Shown: positions 20,095-29,517, counted from the first letter of the stretch. The stretch: 64,000 nt of DNA from Azorinus chamasolen (GCA_963576725.1 OY755236.1:69410379-69474378); one strand, 5' to 3'. The notes: generated from the letters alone by a model not told the origin. A program made the numbers and translations.

Positions 20095-20171
20095 ATTATA
20101 ACAATTAGTCTTAATTTATATTCATGACGTCATCATTTCTTTCATAAATATTCATGGAGTTAAGGATTAAG
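20095..20171 (-). mobile_element. C-family MITE, outer-end fragment
   Basis: AATTTATATTCATGACGTCA, TCATTTCTTTCATAAATATT, CATGGAGTTAAGGATTAAG. The rest up to 20398 is unassigned. Confidence 0.7.
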
Positions 20172-20398
20172 AAATACGATATATCAAAACATTATGGGGA
20201 CATTACCTGCAATTTTGTGAAATGCCTGTGTATTTGTGTCTTGTGTATTATTTTTTCAGACTACAGTATGGAATTAGCCACTAGACACATACAAACACAA
20301 CTAATCCTGTCAATATTGTCATAGTTATTCACTATACAATCCTAGAGGAACATTCCCTTCACTTTATCCACAATAAAGAGCCCAAACTTTGCAGGAAA

Positions 20399-20586
20399 TT
20401 AACACTTTGAATGTGGAAATTGAGTGCACTGGCATTTGCAAACAGTGTAAACACATCCTAGAGGAGCTCTCTGATCAGGGTCTGCACTGTTTGTCATTCA
20501 AAATCCTCTAATCCTTTTTCATATTGAAAGTAGTTAAATGCTGATGGGTGATTCCATTTGGAAAATGTTATCAATCAAAGGGTTAA
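20399..20586 (+). mobile_element. G-family palindromic MITE
   Basis: TTAACACTTTGAATGTGGAA to ATCAAAGGGTTAA. Second arm GATCAGGGTCTGCACTGTTT. The final TTAA is shared with the next B element. Confidence 0.87.
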
Positions 20587-20836
20587 CGCTTTCCTTCACA
20601 TAAACATGTTTTCACTCATTTACAAACAGAGTAGACCTAGATCAGATGGCTCCTATAGGAGCCATCTGAGCAGGGTCTGCTTTGTTTGTTAATGAAAATT
20701 GATAGATCTGTTTCTTTATTTTCTAAAATGGCTACAATGTTCCCAATTTCCATGCATATTTCATTGTAGCTATTCTGTCCAGGAATATTCAGTAGGTATT
20801 GGAATTTGAAGAAACATAAAACAGGGAAAGGGTTAA
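20583..20836 (+). mobile_element. B-family palindromic MITE
   Basis: TTAACGCTTTCCTTCACATA; hairpin AGATCAGATGGCTCCTATAG / GAGCCATCTGAGCAGGGTC; CTAAAATGGCTACAATG; ATTCAGTAGGTATTGG; end GGGAAAGGGTTAA. Confidence 0.94.
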
Positions 20837-21021
20837 AATAACTAAATAACTCAAATGTTCGCAATTCTTTCAATATTTACAAAGAATGCTTTGGCTAATT
20901 ATACAGCGGGACTTGAATACTATTTCAAGATTGGAACTTCACAAAGATCAATTATTTTTAGAGACTGTCTCTGTTTGTTCAGAAAATAGACTGCCTGTCT
21001 GTTCATTATAATTGAAACAAT

Positions 21022-21098
21022 TTTAACCCTTTACTCCATAAATATGCCTTTCTATGTCTTTGCAAACAGAGCAGACCAAGATCAGTTAGCACCTGTAG
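21022..21098 (-). mobile_element. C-family MITE, first third only
   Basis: TTTAACCCTTTACTCCATAA, TTTGCAAACAGAGCAGACC, then broken inside the hairpin. It is followed by a small unrelated inverted repeat (TTTGTCTGGCACTT / AAGTGACAGACAAA). Confidence 0.75.
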
Positions 21099-21174
21099 TT
21101 TGTATTTGTCTGGCACTTTTATCATTTGGAGACATAGTCCAATACAAGTGACAGACAAATACACACTATGTACA

Positions 21175-21400
21175 TTAACACATTCTCTCATAGGCTATTT
21201 TCAGATCCTACCTCTTTGAATATACAGAAAAGGAGCATTTACTAGAGAAAATACATTCTTTGGAATTGTGCAAATTTGAAACCATTGTGATAAATAGAGC
21301 ATTTGCTCCACAGGAGCAATTGCTCTATTTATCACAATGGTTCTAGAACGTCACTTTTACAGAGGCGTCAAAAGGTGTCAGTAGGAGGGAATGGGTTTAA
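21175..21400 (+). mobile_element. A-family palindromic MITE (A5)
   Basis: TTAACACATTCTCTCATAGG to GGGAATGGGTTTAA; palindrome tip GCTCCACAGGAGC. Confidence 0.93.
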
Positions 21401-21522
21401 CCCTCTAACTCATTAACTCTTCAAAGCTAAATTTTCCCAGTGGCTTCACTAGGAGCCCTCTGATCTGGGTCTACACTGTTTGCAACTGTCAGTAAACATG
21501 TGTCCCACACTCAAAGCATTAA
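21397..21522 (-). mobile_element. G-family MITE with deletion of one arm
   Basis: TTAACCCTCTAACTCATTAA, AAATTTTCCCAGTGG, tip half CTAGGAGCCCTCTG, ATCTGGGTCTACACTGTTTG, end CAAAGCATTAA. It shares its first TTAA with A5. Confidence 0.78.
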
Positions 21523-21529
21523 TGTTTAT

Positions 21530-21723
21530 AAAATAATTCATTACTTCATGAATATAAAATTAATTAGAACAATTTTTATTCTGGCATAATTATGAACACA
21601 GGAATTTTGACCATGGCAGATACTGTAGGATCAGATCCATATTCTTTGATTAGCAAACAGAGCAGACCCTCATCAGCCTGATCTGGGTCCCCAGAGTTTC
21701 CAAAGGTAATGGTAAAGGGTTAA
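21530..21723 (+). mobile_element. C-family MITE, left end eroded
   Basis: ATTACTTCATGAATATAAAA, CCATGGCAGATACTGTAGGA, collapsed hairpin CAGACCCTCATCAGCCTG, end GGTAAAGGGTTAA. Confidence 0.82.
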
Positions 21724-21774
21724 CACTTTCAAAGGTCCAGATATAAATTAAAACATTTCCATGAATAACTTTAA

Positions 21775-21802
21775 GGGGGGGGGGGGGGGGGGGGGGGGGG
21801 GG
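21775..21802 (+). repeat. Poly-G tract (28 nt)
   Basis: Uninterrupted run of 28 G. It could form G-quadruplex structures. Length may be affected by sequencing error. Confidence 0.9.
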
Positions 21803-21914
21803 ACAATGCGATATATTTGCTCTTGTAGCTTTAAATAAACTTCCAGTGGTTGATATAAAATACTTTTTTTTAATAAAATGTTATGCAGTCAGGGGAACGG
21901 AAAAAAAAAGATTA

Positions 21915-22020
21915 TGCCTCTGACGGGATTCGATCCCCAGGCGGGAGGGTAAATCTCTGACTTTCGGTCTTCTATGTAATAGACAGCACATTAGATCACT
22001 CTGCCACAGAATCTGACCTG
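21915..22020 (-). repeat. tRNA-derived sequence (probable SINE head)
   Basis: On the minus strand GTGGCAGAGTGATCTAATG resembles a pol III box A and GGGGATCGAATCCCG a box B, about 60 bases apart. The spacing and long middle suggest a Leu/Ser-type tRNA ancestor. The 5' and 3' ends do not pair as an acceptor stem, so it is not a functional tRNA gene. Confidence 0.6.
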
Positions 22021-22629
22021 CCGAACAACCTAGCTTTATCATATTAAACTTGTCTAACGAGCAAATTTCGCTTTATCCCCGAAGATGCACATTTTTCAGA
22101 AGAAAAAAAAAAGATTAAAACATATTCAAACGAATAAGTTAACTTCTCCTCGTAACATTCACATTCATCCAATAATATGAATATTGTTCCTGTCTTAATC
22201 TTGAGTCACCTGTCACACGAAAACAATACCTGTTTCATTACCATTTATCTCAAAATTAATGAATTCCCGTCAGATTCATGCAGTTACCTTGAAGGAGAGG
22301 ATTCTTGTGTTGCATCTGTTCATTGGTTTTAAATACATGTAGAAAAAACCAAAAATAACTTCAGATATTCCGAACCCTGGCGGAATAAAACGAGTAGTTA
22401 CGAATGATCTGATGGTTTACTGTTGAACGGGGCTAAGTTATAGATATGCGAGACCAAAAAGCCATAATTAATTTTGCAGGTACGAAAACAAATCATTTAA
22501 TAACAATAGGAAGTGCACATTTTATATCCCTTTTGGTTTTCTTTTTGTATCTTTTTCATTTTTCATGTTTGGACTTGAGAATTATTTGGGGGCAGGGGGT
22601 GCTCCTACGCCTATGTTTTACTAAAATTA
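22021..22629. other. No recognisable feature
   Basis: About 600 bp without repeats I recognise. A 69-codon open frame (22446-22655) has no support. Confidence 0.45.
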
Positions 22630-22732
22630 AAAATGACAAACAGTGCAGATCCTGATAAGGACTTTCGCAGGAAACCTCTGATCAGGATCTTCACTGTTTG
22701 CAAATGCATGTCAACTCATTTCCCACATTTAA
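22630..22732 (-). mobile_element. G-family MITE, hairpin and right end
   Basis: ATGACAAACAGTGCAGATCC, CTGATCAGGATCTTCACTG, ACTCATTTCCCACATTTAA. The left tail is missing. Confidence 0.75.
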
Positions 22733-22965
22733 CCCTTTCCTTCATATAAATGCTTTTGTGCCTTTGCAAACTGAGTAGACCAAGATCAGACAACCCCTGT
22801 AGAATCTGTCTGGTCAGGGTCTGCTCTTTTTGCTATGAAATAGATGTGATCCTTCAGTTTTTGTCTAAGCCCCCAATTCCCTGTTCAATTTTTATAAATC
22901 ATAAGTTAATGAATATTCATGAAGTGATCAATCCAAAAACAAATGTTCAATAGGGAAAGAGTTAA
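22729..22965 (+). mobile_element. B-family MITE, diverged
   Basis: TTAACCCTTTCCTTCATATA, GCAAACTGAGTAGACCAAG, CTGGTCAGGGTCTGCTC, ATGAATATTCATGAAG, end TAGGGAAAGAGTTAA. Confidence 0.88.
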
Positions 22966-23014
22966 CCCTTACAGTGCGGGACACGAGTCACATCTGTCCT
23001 TTGCAAACAGTGCA
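22962..23014 (+). mobile_element. G-family MITE, left-end fragment
   Basis: TTAACCCTTACAGTGCGGGA, then CTTTGCAAACAGTGCA, stops inside the hairpin. Shares TTAA with the preceding B element. Confidence 0.7.
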
Positions 23015-23158
23015 CTGCAAAAAACCTATTGTAAAACAGTACATTCTGAAAACTAACCCTATATAAAATAAGGTCAAATAAATTACCCATTAATGAAACC
23101 ATGAGGATGCTGATCATCACACAAGCTTTGATACACATTGAGTTTGGTGACGATGCAG

Positions 23159-23286
23159 TTATAACCCTTTGAATGAAATAAACAATGTGCTGGCACTTAT
23201 GCAAGCAATGTAGACTCATATCAGAGAACTCCTGGAGGAGCACTGATGGGGTATTGCACTTGAATATTCAGCATTCAAAGGATTAA
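23159..23286 (+). mobile_element. G-family MITE, shortened
   Basis: ATAACCCTTTGAATGAAATA, tip GAACTCCTGGAGGAGC, end ATTCAGCATTCAAAGGATTA. Confidence 0.75.
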
Positions 23287-23311
23287 ACAACCAATTACTA
23301 TATAAAAATTA

Positions 23312-23375
23312 CTGTAGTAAAAAGGATGCAGTTGCTTAATGTAGGGCAAAGATAATCCTGTGGAATCTGTTTCTG
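23312..23375. mobile_element. D-family fragment
   Basis: TACTGTAGTAAAAAGGATGC, AGTTGCTTAATGTAGGGCAA, then lost. Confidence 0.45.
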
Positions 23376-23404
23376 TTCTTCATACCATAATTACCCATAA
23401 TCAG

Positions 23405-23530
23405 ACACCAAATCTCCACTGTCCCCTGATTTGTAAAGTTGAAATAGTCAATTTAGCACCATTTTGATAACTTTAAATCAGATTGACATATTAGCAAATA
23501 ATAGCAAATAGTGTAGACCCTGATCACACA
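23405..23530. mobile_element. I-family fragment joined to A
   Basis: CCAAATCTCCACTGTCCCC, TTTTGATAACTTTAAATCAG, GCAAATAGTGTAGACCCTGA. At 23530 it passes directly into the right half of an A element, a chimeric junction. Confidence 0.6.
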
Positions 23531-23612
23531 GCTCTATTTATCACAATGGTTTCAAAAAGTGATTTATACAAAGGCATCATACAAAAGGCATCAATATGAA
23601 GGAATGGGTTAA
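23530..23612 (+). mobile_element. A-family MITE, right half (A6)
   Basis: GCTCTATTTATCACAATGG, TTTCAAAAAGTGA, ends AAGGAATGGGTTAA. Confidence 0.85.
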
Positions 23613-23739
23613 TCAAAAGTTATGATTGGCAGCATATCATCCTGGATACATTTTTAATTGCAAAAAAGATTAATCAACAACATTTGATAGACCAATCAAA
23701 CATTCATTTTCTAAAAACCTAGAGAACTCTTCAAATGGG

Positions 23740-23926
23740 TAGGTAAGTACACCAGCACCAGTCTTGCAAACAGTGTTGGTCCAAATAAGAGGGCTCCAAA
23801 AGGATCCAAGTCTGAACAGGGCCTGCACTGTTTGTTGTTCAAAATCTTCTAGCAAAAGTAATCCTTAGGACTCTTAGTGTTTAACACTGACGAGTTCTAC
23901 CTGAATATTAGCATTCACATGGTTAA
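23740..23926 (+). mobile_element. G-family MITE
   Basis: TCTTGCAAACAGTGTTGGTC, tip GGCTCCAAAAGGATCC, GGGCCTGCACTGTTTGTTG, tail ATTAGCATTCACATGGTTAA. Left end eroded. Confidence 0.75.
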
Positions 23927-24172
23927 CCCTTTCCCTCATATAAACGTGTTTTCACGCATTTGCAAACAGAGTAGACCCAGATCAGACGGCTCCTAGAGGA
24001 GCCGTCTGATCAGCGTCTGCTCTGTTTGCTCATAGAATTTGACAGATCTGTTTCTTGGCTTTCTAAAATATCTACAATATCCAACCTTCCATACTTCATT
24101 ATAATTATTTTGTCAATAAATATTTAGTAGGTATTGAAATTTGGAATAAACACAGAACAGGGAAAGGGTTAA
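23923..24172 (+). mobile_element. B-family palindromic MITE, near consensus
   Basis: TTAACCCTTTCCCTCATATA, GTAGACCCAGATCAGACGG, tip GCTCCTAGAGGAGC, CCGTCTGATCAGCGTC, CAGGGAAAGGGTTAA. Confidence 0.95.
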
Positions 24173-24258
24173 TCATAACCCATTCGTTAGTAGTATGGAC
24201 ACATTACATAGTAAAAAGTAAAAATGAAACCTGATGTTACTTCTACCACAAGATTTAA

Positions 24259-24475
24259 TTAACTCTTTCAATGCCGGACACACATGCATTGATGTTTGCA
24301 AACAGTGTAGATCCAGATTAAAGGGCTCCTATAGGAGCCATCTTATCAGGGATCTGCATTGTTTGTCATTCAAAAAAACCTGTAGCAAGTTTTAAGCCCT
24401 TCATACAGAGTGGGTTCTATAGTTAAACACTGATTTGTCTATTTCGTTCTGACAGTTCAGCACTGAAAGGGTCAA
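24259..24475 (+). mobile_element. G-family palindromic MITE
   Basis: TTAACTCTTTCAATGCCGGA, TGTAGATCCAGATTAAAGGG, tip GCTCCTATAGGAGC, CAGTTCAGCACTGAAAGGG, ends TCAA. Confidence 0.9.
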
Positions 24476-24584
24476 TGGTATAGAAATGAAAAAAGAAACC
24501 AACATATTAGGAGCTACATTATATATATCTTGAAAATAATTAGCCACCTATTAAATTTGCCTTAATTACAGTGGTTCTTCACTC

Positions 24585-24835
24585 GTAAACCCTTTCCCTG
24601 TTCTATATTTATTCTAAATTTCAATACCTACTGAATATTGAGGACCAAAATAGTTATAATGAAATATTGAAGTTGGAATATTGTAGCCATTTTAGAAACT
24701 AAAGAAACAGATCTACCAAATTCCATAAGCAAACAGAGCAGACCCTGATCAGACGGCTCCTGTAGGAGCCGTCTGATCTGGGTCTACTCTGTTTGCAGAT
24801 GCATGAAATAGCATTTATATGAAGAAAAGGGTTAA
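24585..24835 (-). mobile_element. B-family palindromic MITE
   Basis: GTAAACCCTTTCCCTGTTCT, TTGTAGCCATTTTAGAAACT, hairpin GCAGACCCTGATCAGACGG with tip GCTCCTGTAGGAGC and GTCTGATCTGGGTCTACTC, GAAGAAAAGGGTTAA. Confidence 0.94.
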
Positions 24836-24848
24836 TTACAGGGGTTCT

Positions 24849-24994
24849 TTATCCTATCAATGCTAATTTTTCAAAACGGAATAGTCCATCATTGTTTAAC
24901 AATTATGAGTTCAGTTAGTATGAAGGGCTTAGATTTGTTAGATGATTTTCAATGACAAACAGTGCAGATTCTGATCAGAGGGCTTCCCTGTAGA
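24849..24994 (-). mobile_element. G-family MITE, truncated in the hairpin
   Basis: TATCAATGCTAATTTTTCAA, GGAATAGTCCATCATTG, GACAAACAGTGCAGATTCTG; broken at the tip and fused to an I element. Confidence 0.78.
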
Positions 24995-25112
24995 CCTATT
25001 TTGATAACTTTGAATGAGACTGACACAGAAGCAAATAGTGTAGACCCAGATCAAACTGCTCCTAAAGAAACAAGTTTGATCTGGGTCTACACTATTTGCC
25101 TAAAATTGTCTG
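24995..25112. mobile_element. I-family palindrome
   Basis: TTTTGATAACTTTGAATGAG, arms GCAAATAGTGTAGACCCAGA and TTTGATCTGGGTCTACACTA. Unlike B/C/G, these arms pair perfectly at the CCCA position. Confidence 0.75.
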
Positions 25113-25235
25113 GCCACATATTTATGGTAATATTACAGTGTTCAGTTTTTACATGATCAAGATCTGATTGATCTGCCATAGATATTGACAATAACCTTTC
25201 CAGTATAAATATGCATGTGAGAAATAATGAATGCA

Positions 25236-25483
25236 TTGACCCTTTACTTCATATAAACGTGTTTTCATGCATTTGCAAACAGAGTAGACCCAGATCAGAT
25301 GGCCCCTATAGGAGCCGTCTGATCAAGGTCTGCTCTGTTTGCTAATGGAATTTGAAAGATTTATTTTACTTTCTAAAGTGGCTACAATGTTCCACTTTCA
25401 ATATTTCATTATAATTATTTTGTCAATGAATATTCAGTAGGTATTGAACATTTGGAATAAACATAGAACATGGAAAGAGTTAA
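25236..25483 (+). mobile_element. B-family palindromic MITE
   Basis: TTGACCCTTTACTTCATATA, GTAGACCCAGATCAGATGGC, CCGTCTGATCAAGGTCTGC, ATTCAGTAGGTATTGAAC, TGGAAAGAGTTAA. About 45 bp of C-like sequence (AAATATGCATGTGAGAAATA) precedes it. Confidence 0.92.
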
Positions 25484-25556
25484 TGTCAATAAATGGAATC
25501 TTATAATGGTATCATGAACAAAATAATCTGCAAAAGCTGTAGATCTATAGAAATCC

Positions 25557-25760
25557 ATAAAACCTCGATTATTCGAATTTTCGGTATAGAAGAATTTAGA
25601 CCCTTTTAGGCAGGTGGCTGCTTAATGCATGGTGAAAGTCATGCAGAAAGCTCCTAGAGGAGCTTTCTGCATGACTTTCATCATGCATTAAGCTGCCACC
25701 TGTCTTTAAGATCGATAATAATACGTATTTTAGTGTTCGGATAATCGAAGTTTTGCTGTA
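25557..25760. mobile_element. D-family MITE, variant ends
   Basis: Left AAACCTCGATTATTCGAAT and right TCGGATAATCGAAGTTTTG with CTGTA, so the termini pair. Core GGCAGGTGGCTGCTTAATGC, GTCATGCAGAAAGCTCCTAG, GGAGCTTTCTGCATGACTTT is a near-perfect palindrome. The ends recall pogo-like DNA transposons. Confidence 0.9.
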
Positions 25761-25764
25761 TCTT

Positions 25765-25947
25765 ATAATATTTTCATAATGTACACCGGAGTTTTTGGTA
25801 TTGGTAGAAACTGTAGTCAGATATATTTAAATCTCATAAGCACACAGAACAGACCCTGATCAGTCAGCTCCAATAGGAGCCATCTGATCTGGGTCTGCTC
25901 TGTATGCAAAGATGTGAAAAAGCGTTTGTATGAAGAATAGGGCTAAA
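25765..25947 (+). mobile_element. C-family MITE, left third missing
   Basis: ATTTTCATAATGTACACCGG, AGAAACTGTAGTCAGATATA, hairpin CAGACCCTGATCAGTCAGCT, end AAGAATAGGGCTAA. Confidence 0.82.
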
Positions 25948-26215
25948 AGTAGTAGGCCACTAATTGCATATTGAAATTACGGTATATAAAGTAACAGTTA
26001 TCATATGCCTAAATTATTACAGTGAAAATATACATTTTAGTAAATATTTGATAATTATTGAATCACACGGTGTTTGCCAATGGTCTGAGGGTGCATTCAT
26101 TCATATTTGATTGCCTGTATTTGCCACCAAATGGCCTCTGTCAACAAAAAATATTGACAAATTATTGGAAGATCAATCATAACTTTCACAACCCAATCTT
26201 CACGAAATAATCCCA

Positions 26216-26514
26216 TTAACCAGTTATCTGTTGAATATTCATGTGACAAATAATTACATTATGAATATTTATTACCGGAATATCTACAATGGCAGGTGTA
26301 TACAGAAACAGTTGATATTTTTAAGAAACAGTTGAGTAAGATCTATTATAATTTCATAAATAAACGTCAGACCCTGATCAGATGGCTCCTACTGGAGCTG
26401 TCAGATCTGGGTCTACTCTGTTTTAAATCCAATGGATCCTACAGGAACAGACTAATCTGGGTCTACTCTGTTTGCAAAGCTGTGAAAAAGCATTTATATG
26501 AGGTAAAGTGTTAA
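26216..26514 (+). mobile_element. C-family MITE with duplicated hairpin arm
   Basis: TTAACCAGTTATCTGTTGAA to GAGGTAAAGTGTTAA. The second hairpin arm appears twice (AGATCTGGGTCTACTCTGTT and, 60 bp on, AATCTGGGTCTACTCTGTTT), a small internal duplication. Confidence 0.88.
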
Positions 26515-26589
26515 ACACATAAAGGATCAAAACTTTTAACAATCTCCTCCAATATACATTAAATTAACCAAAGCATAGCAGGTGGCTGC

Positions 26590-26740
26590 TCTGAACATTG
26601 AATGTCAACTAGTTACTAAGCATCTCATCTAGATTCAAACAGTATCACACATTCATCAGTGGAAGAAACCTTTTCATAGTCAAAGTAGTAAAATATTGGA
26701 CAATCTAGCTATTTACTCCATGAATATGCATGTAAGAAAT
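26590..26740. mobile_element. F-like and C-end fragments
   Basis: AAGCATCTCATCTAGATTCA (F-like hairpin half), then TTTACTCCATGAATATGCAT and GTAAGAAA, a C left end cut off by the D element that follows. Confidence 0.5.
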
Positions 26741-27182
26741 ACAGTAGAACCCCTCTAATGTGACCACTTAATGAATAAACATGTGTATCTTTATAAGCAG
26801 GTGGTTGCTTAATGCAAGACAAAAGTAATAGAGAAAGCTCCACTAGGAGCTTTCTGCATTACTTTTTTCCTGCATTAACCCTTCCCTTGCTATTCATGTC
26901 AATATACCTACCTGTAAATAGTGAAGACCCAGATGAGACAGCTCCTGCAGGAGCTGTCTCATCAGGGTCTGCACTATTTACAAGTTGATTGTGTAACCAG
27001 TGCACTCCAGAGCAGTGATTGCACAGCGATATACTTGTACACAGTGAAGATATATGTAATTATACAACAGGGCATGGGTAAAGAAGGAGAAATGTATTTT
27101 AAAATTCAGCAAGAGAAGGGTTAAGTTATCACCTGCATCTAGCACCCAACATTATACCTCTTTTAGGTGGTCGCATCATAAA
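26741..27182. mobile_element. D-family MITE interrupted by E
   Basis: TACAGTAGAACCCCTCTAAT, GCAGGTGGTTGCTTAATGC, tip AAGCTCCACTAGGAGCTTT, TTTTTTCCTGCATTAA, then the E element, then TTAAGTTATCACCTGCATCT and CCTCTTTTAGGTGGTCGC. With E removed, the D palindrome closes correctly. Confidence 0.92.
26875..27124 (+). mobile_element. E-family MITE inserted in D
   Basis: TTAACCCTTCCCTTGCTATT to GCAAGAGAAGGGTTAA. It has duplicated the D-internal TTAA: D sequence CCTGCA on the left, GTTATCACCTGC on the right. This is direct evidence for TTAA target duplication. Confidence 0.96.
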
Positions 27183-27197
27183 TAGAAATAGGACTAA

Positions 27198-27368
27198 CTG
27201 TTATAATAGGCATATGGACACAGGACTGTTTCACAATGACACAAACTGTAGCATCATATCTATATTATTCCATAAGCAAACACAGCAGAGCCTGATCAGG
27301 GGACTCCTACAAGCTCCTACTCTGTTTGCAAAGGCATATAAAAGCGTATTTATGGAGTAAAGGGTTAA
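27198..27368 (+). mobile_element. C-family MITE, left third missing
   Basis: GGCATATGGACACAGGACTG, AACTGTAGCATCATATCTAT, damaged hairpin, CGTATTTATGGAGTAAAGGG, TTAA. Confidence 0.83.
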
Positions 27369-27384
27369 CTCATTGTATGCCAGC

Positions 27385-27490
27385 TGATTACTCCTAATTA
27401 CCCCAAGTAACAAGGCAGATATACATAGGCAAATAGCAGAGAACAGTGCTCCTGAAGAGTTATTTTCATCAGGGTCTACAGTTTGCTACT
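27385..27490. mobile_element. I-like palindrome, degraded
   Basis: GGCAAATAGCAGAGAACAGT, tip GCTCCTGAAGAG, ATCAGGGTCTACAGTTTGC. Confidence 0.45.
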
Positions 27491-27624
27491 AGGTACATCG
27501 GTCTAATTTAAATTTAATGGTTTGATGAAAACTGCAAGTAAGGATGCCTTGTGTAAATTAGCATTATTTTTAAAGTGTGCAACAAACAAAAGAAATAAGC
27601 ATCTAAATAATATTTCGGATTAAT

Positions 27625-27858
27625 TTAACCCTTTCCTCCATAAATAGTCAAGAAGATATAATGGCATCATGAGTATTAATTAGTTCATTTTTAAAATGGC
27701 ATATTAACACATGGAATGTTGGCCAAAGCAGAAACTATTGAATCACATTTATATCATTCCATAAGCAAATAGAATGGACACGGATTAGATCGACGTCTGC
27801 TCTGGGTCTACTCTGTTTGCAAAGGTATAGAGAGGCGTATTTATGGGGTAAAGGGTAA
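27625..27858 (+). mobile_element. C-family MITE
   Basis: TTAACCCTTTCCTCCATAAA to TATTTATGGGGTAAAGGG. The hairpin is heavily diverged, but ATTCCATAAGCAAATAG and TCTACTCTGTTTGCAAAGG remain. Confidence 0.86.
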
Positions 27859-27929
27859 ACAGGTTAGATCCTGCTAAACTGGAACTTTAAAAATATTTCT
27901 ATGCAAACATTAAACAACATTGCGAGTTA

Positions 27930-28114
27930 TCTATTCTCTTTACTCTCCTAAAAAATAAGAAACAAAGCTCGATGATTACGTGATTATTGTGTTTGCTATC
28001 AAGACGTTTTGATATTCTTACTTTTCAAAATGTTTTGATGTTTTGTATGTATATTATGACGATGTACTATGTACAAGTCTTTAATAAACTATCTGTTCTG
28101 TTCTGTTCTGTTCT
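27930..28114 (+). repeat. LINE-like 3' end with (TTCTG)n tail
   Basis: ATGTACTATGTACAAGTCTT, TAATAAACTATCTG, then four TTCTG units. This matches the tail style of non-LTR retrotransposons. No ORF remains, so it is a 5'-truncated copy of uncertain family. Confidence 0.5.
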
Positions 28115-28448
28115 AATTTAAAGTTATCATGATGTTGGCAAATTGACTTATTCAGCTTTACAAACTCATAGATAACAGACATTGGGTGTGAACACTGAGG
28201 GTAATATTAGGGAGGTGATATTCTATCTGTTCTTATCCCTTGTAATTGTTTGTTTACATTTAAATGACACTCAAAGATATTCGGTTTAAATTCATACATT
28301 AATTCCCACTGTCTGAAAGTAAAAGTTTACCAGTATGTCAAGATTTATTCAATGCCACTGTAGTGCCATAAAACTCAATTCATCCATCCATTCAATCAAT
28401 CCATCAATTAATGGGGCACTGTTTGGTAAACAACACACAATGTTCTTT
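28115..28448. other. No recognisable feature
   Basis: AT-rich DNA; a short CCATTCAATCAATCCATC simple stretch near 28385. Confidence 0.45.
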
Positions 28449-28710
28449 ATTAACCATATCCCTGTTAAATATTCATATAAAACATAATGACATCATGAAT
28501 ATATATTAGCTGAATTTTTATAATGGCATTATGTATACACAGGATGTTTTGGTATTGGCTAAGAAACTGTAAATTCAGATCTATCATAATTTCGTGAACA
28601 AACAGATCAGATCCAGACCCTGATCATACAGCTCCTTCAGGAGCCATCTGTTCTGGGTCTACCCTGTTGGCAAAGACGTCAAAACGCACATGTATGAGGG
28701 AAAGGGTTAA
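28449..28710 (+). mobile_element. C-family MITE
   Basis: TTAACCATATCCCTGTTAAA to GAGGGAAAGGGTTAA; hairpin CCAGACCCTGATCATACAGC with tip GCTCCTTCAGGAGC. Right end of B-like type. Confidence 0.9.
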
Positions 28711-28843
28711 CACTTTACTAAATAGATATGCCTTAAAATCTCTACAGGAGCCATCCAATCAGGGTCTGCTCTGTTTGCTTATGGAATAATATAAATCTGA
28801 TTCTATAAATCTGAGTTCATATGCCATTATAAAAATTCATTAA
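28707..28843 (-). mobile_element. C-family MITE, partial
   Basis: TTAACACTTTACTAAATAGA, AATCAGGGTCTGCTCTGTTT, TATGCCATTATAAAAATTCA. Broken where the next C element begins at a TTAA. Confidence 0.75.
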
Positions 28844-29080
28844 CCCTTTCCTTCATATAAAAGCCTTTTCATGCATTTGCAAACAGAGAAAACCAGGATC
28901 ATATGGCTCATACTGGAGCTGTCTGATCAGGGTCTGTTCTGTTTGCTTACGAAATTATAGTACACATAAATCTGATTGTACAGTTTCTGTCATGTTCATA
29001 TACCATTAATAAAATTAATTTAATTAATATTCATGATGTCATTAATTCTTACATGTATATTGAACAGGGAACACGTTCTA
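28840..29080 (-). mobile_element. C-family MITE with B-type left end
   Basis: TTAACCCTTTCCTTCATATA (B/C-type end), TTTGCAAACAGAGAAAACC, GATCAGGGTCTGTTCTG, ATTAATATTCATGATGTCAT, end GGGAACACGTTCTAA. Confidence 0.83.
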
Positions 29081-29339
29081 ACTCAGGAAATTGTTATTTC
29101 TTTCATGCAGTAAAAGTTAAAGCGTAAAAGTATGTATCTTGGATAGCTCATTGCATATGACACTCAGCTTCCCATGAGGCTTATCAGTTCAAATTATTTA
29201 TCTTGTGTTTATTTGTGACTTTCTTTTTTTCCATGACTTTTATTCTGGTGGAATAATTGCTAATGTCATTCATCTTGATTTTTCTCAAGATTCTGATATG
29301 ATTGCATTCAATACATGTACACTTAAATTACCAAAAAAA

Positions 29340-29517
29340 ACTTTGGACACCCAATCTCCCCTCTCAATCAGTAATACATGTACTGTATAAATGAATTTGT
29401 CAAAAAATTTGGTAACTTTCAATTAGACTGACATAGTAGCAAATAGTGTAGTACCTAATCAAATGGTTCCTTCAGAATCTGGGTCTGCACTCTTTGCTTT
29501 TTTTTCTGTCCGAATAC
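29340..29517. mobile_element. I-family element
   Basis: CACCCAATCTCCCCTCTCAA, TTTGGTAACTTTCAATTAGA, GCAAATAGTGTAGTACCTAA, ATCTGGGTCTGCACTC. Confidence 0.6.

Noticed and set aside
21915..22020. Functional tRNA-Leu/Ser gene
   Set aside because: Box A and box B are present, but the acceptor ends do not pair and the middle is too long, so a SINE head or pseudogene fits better.
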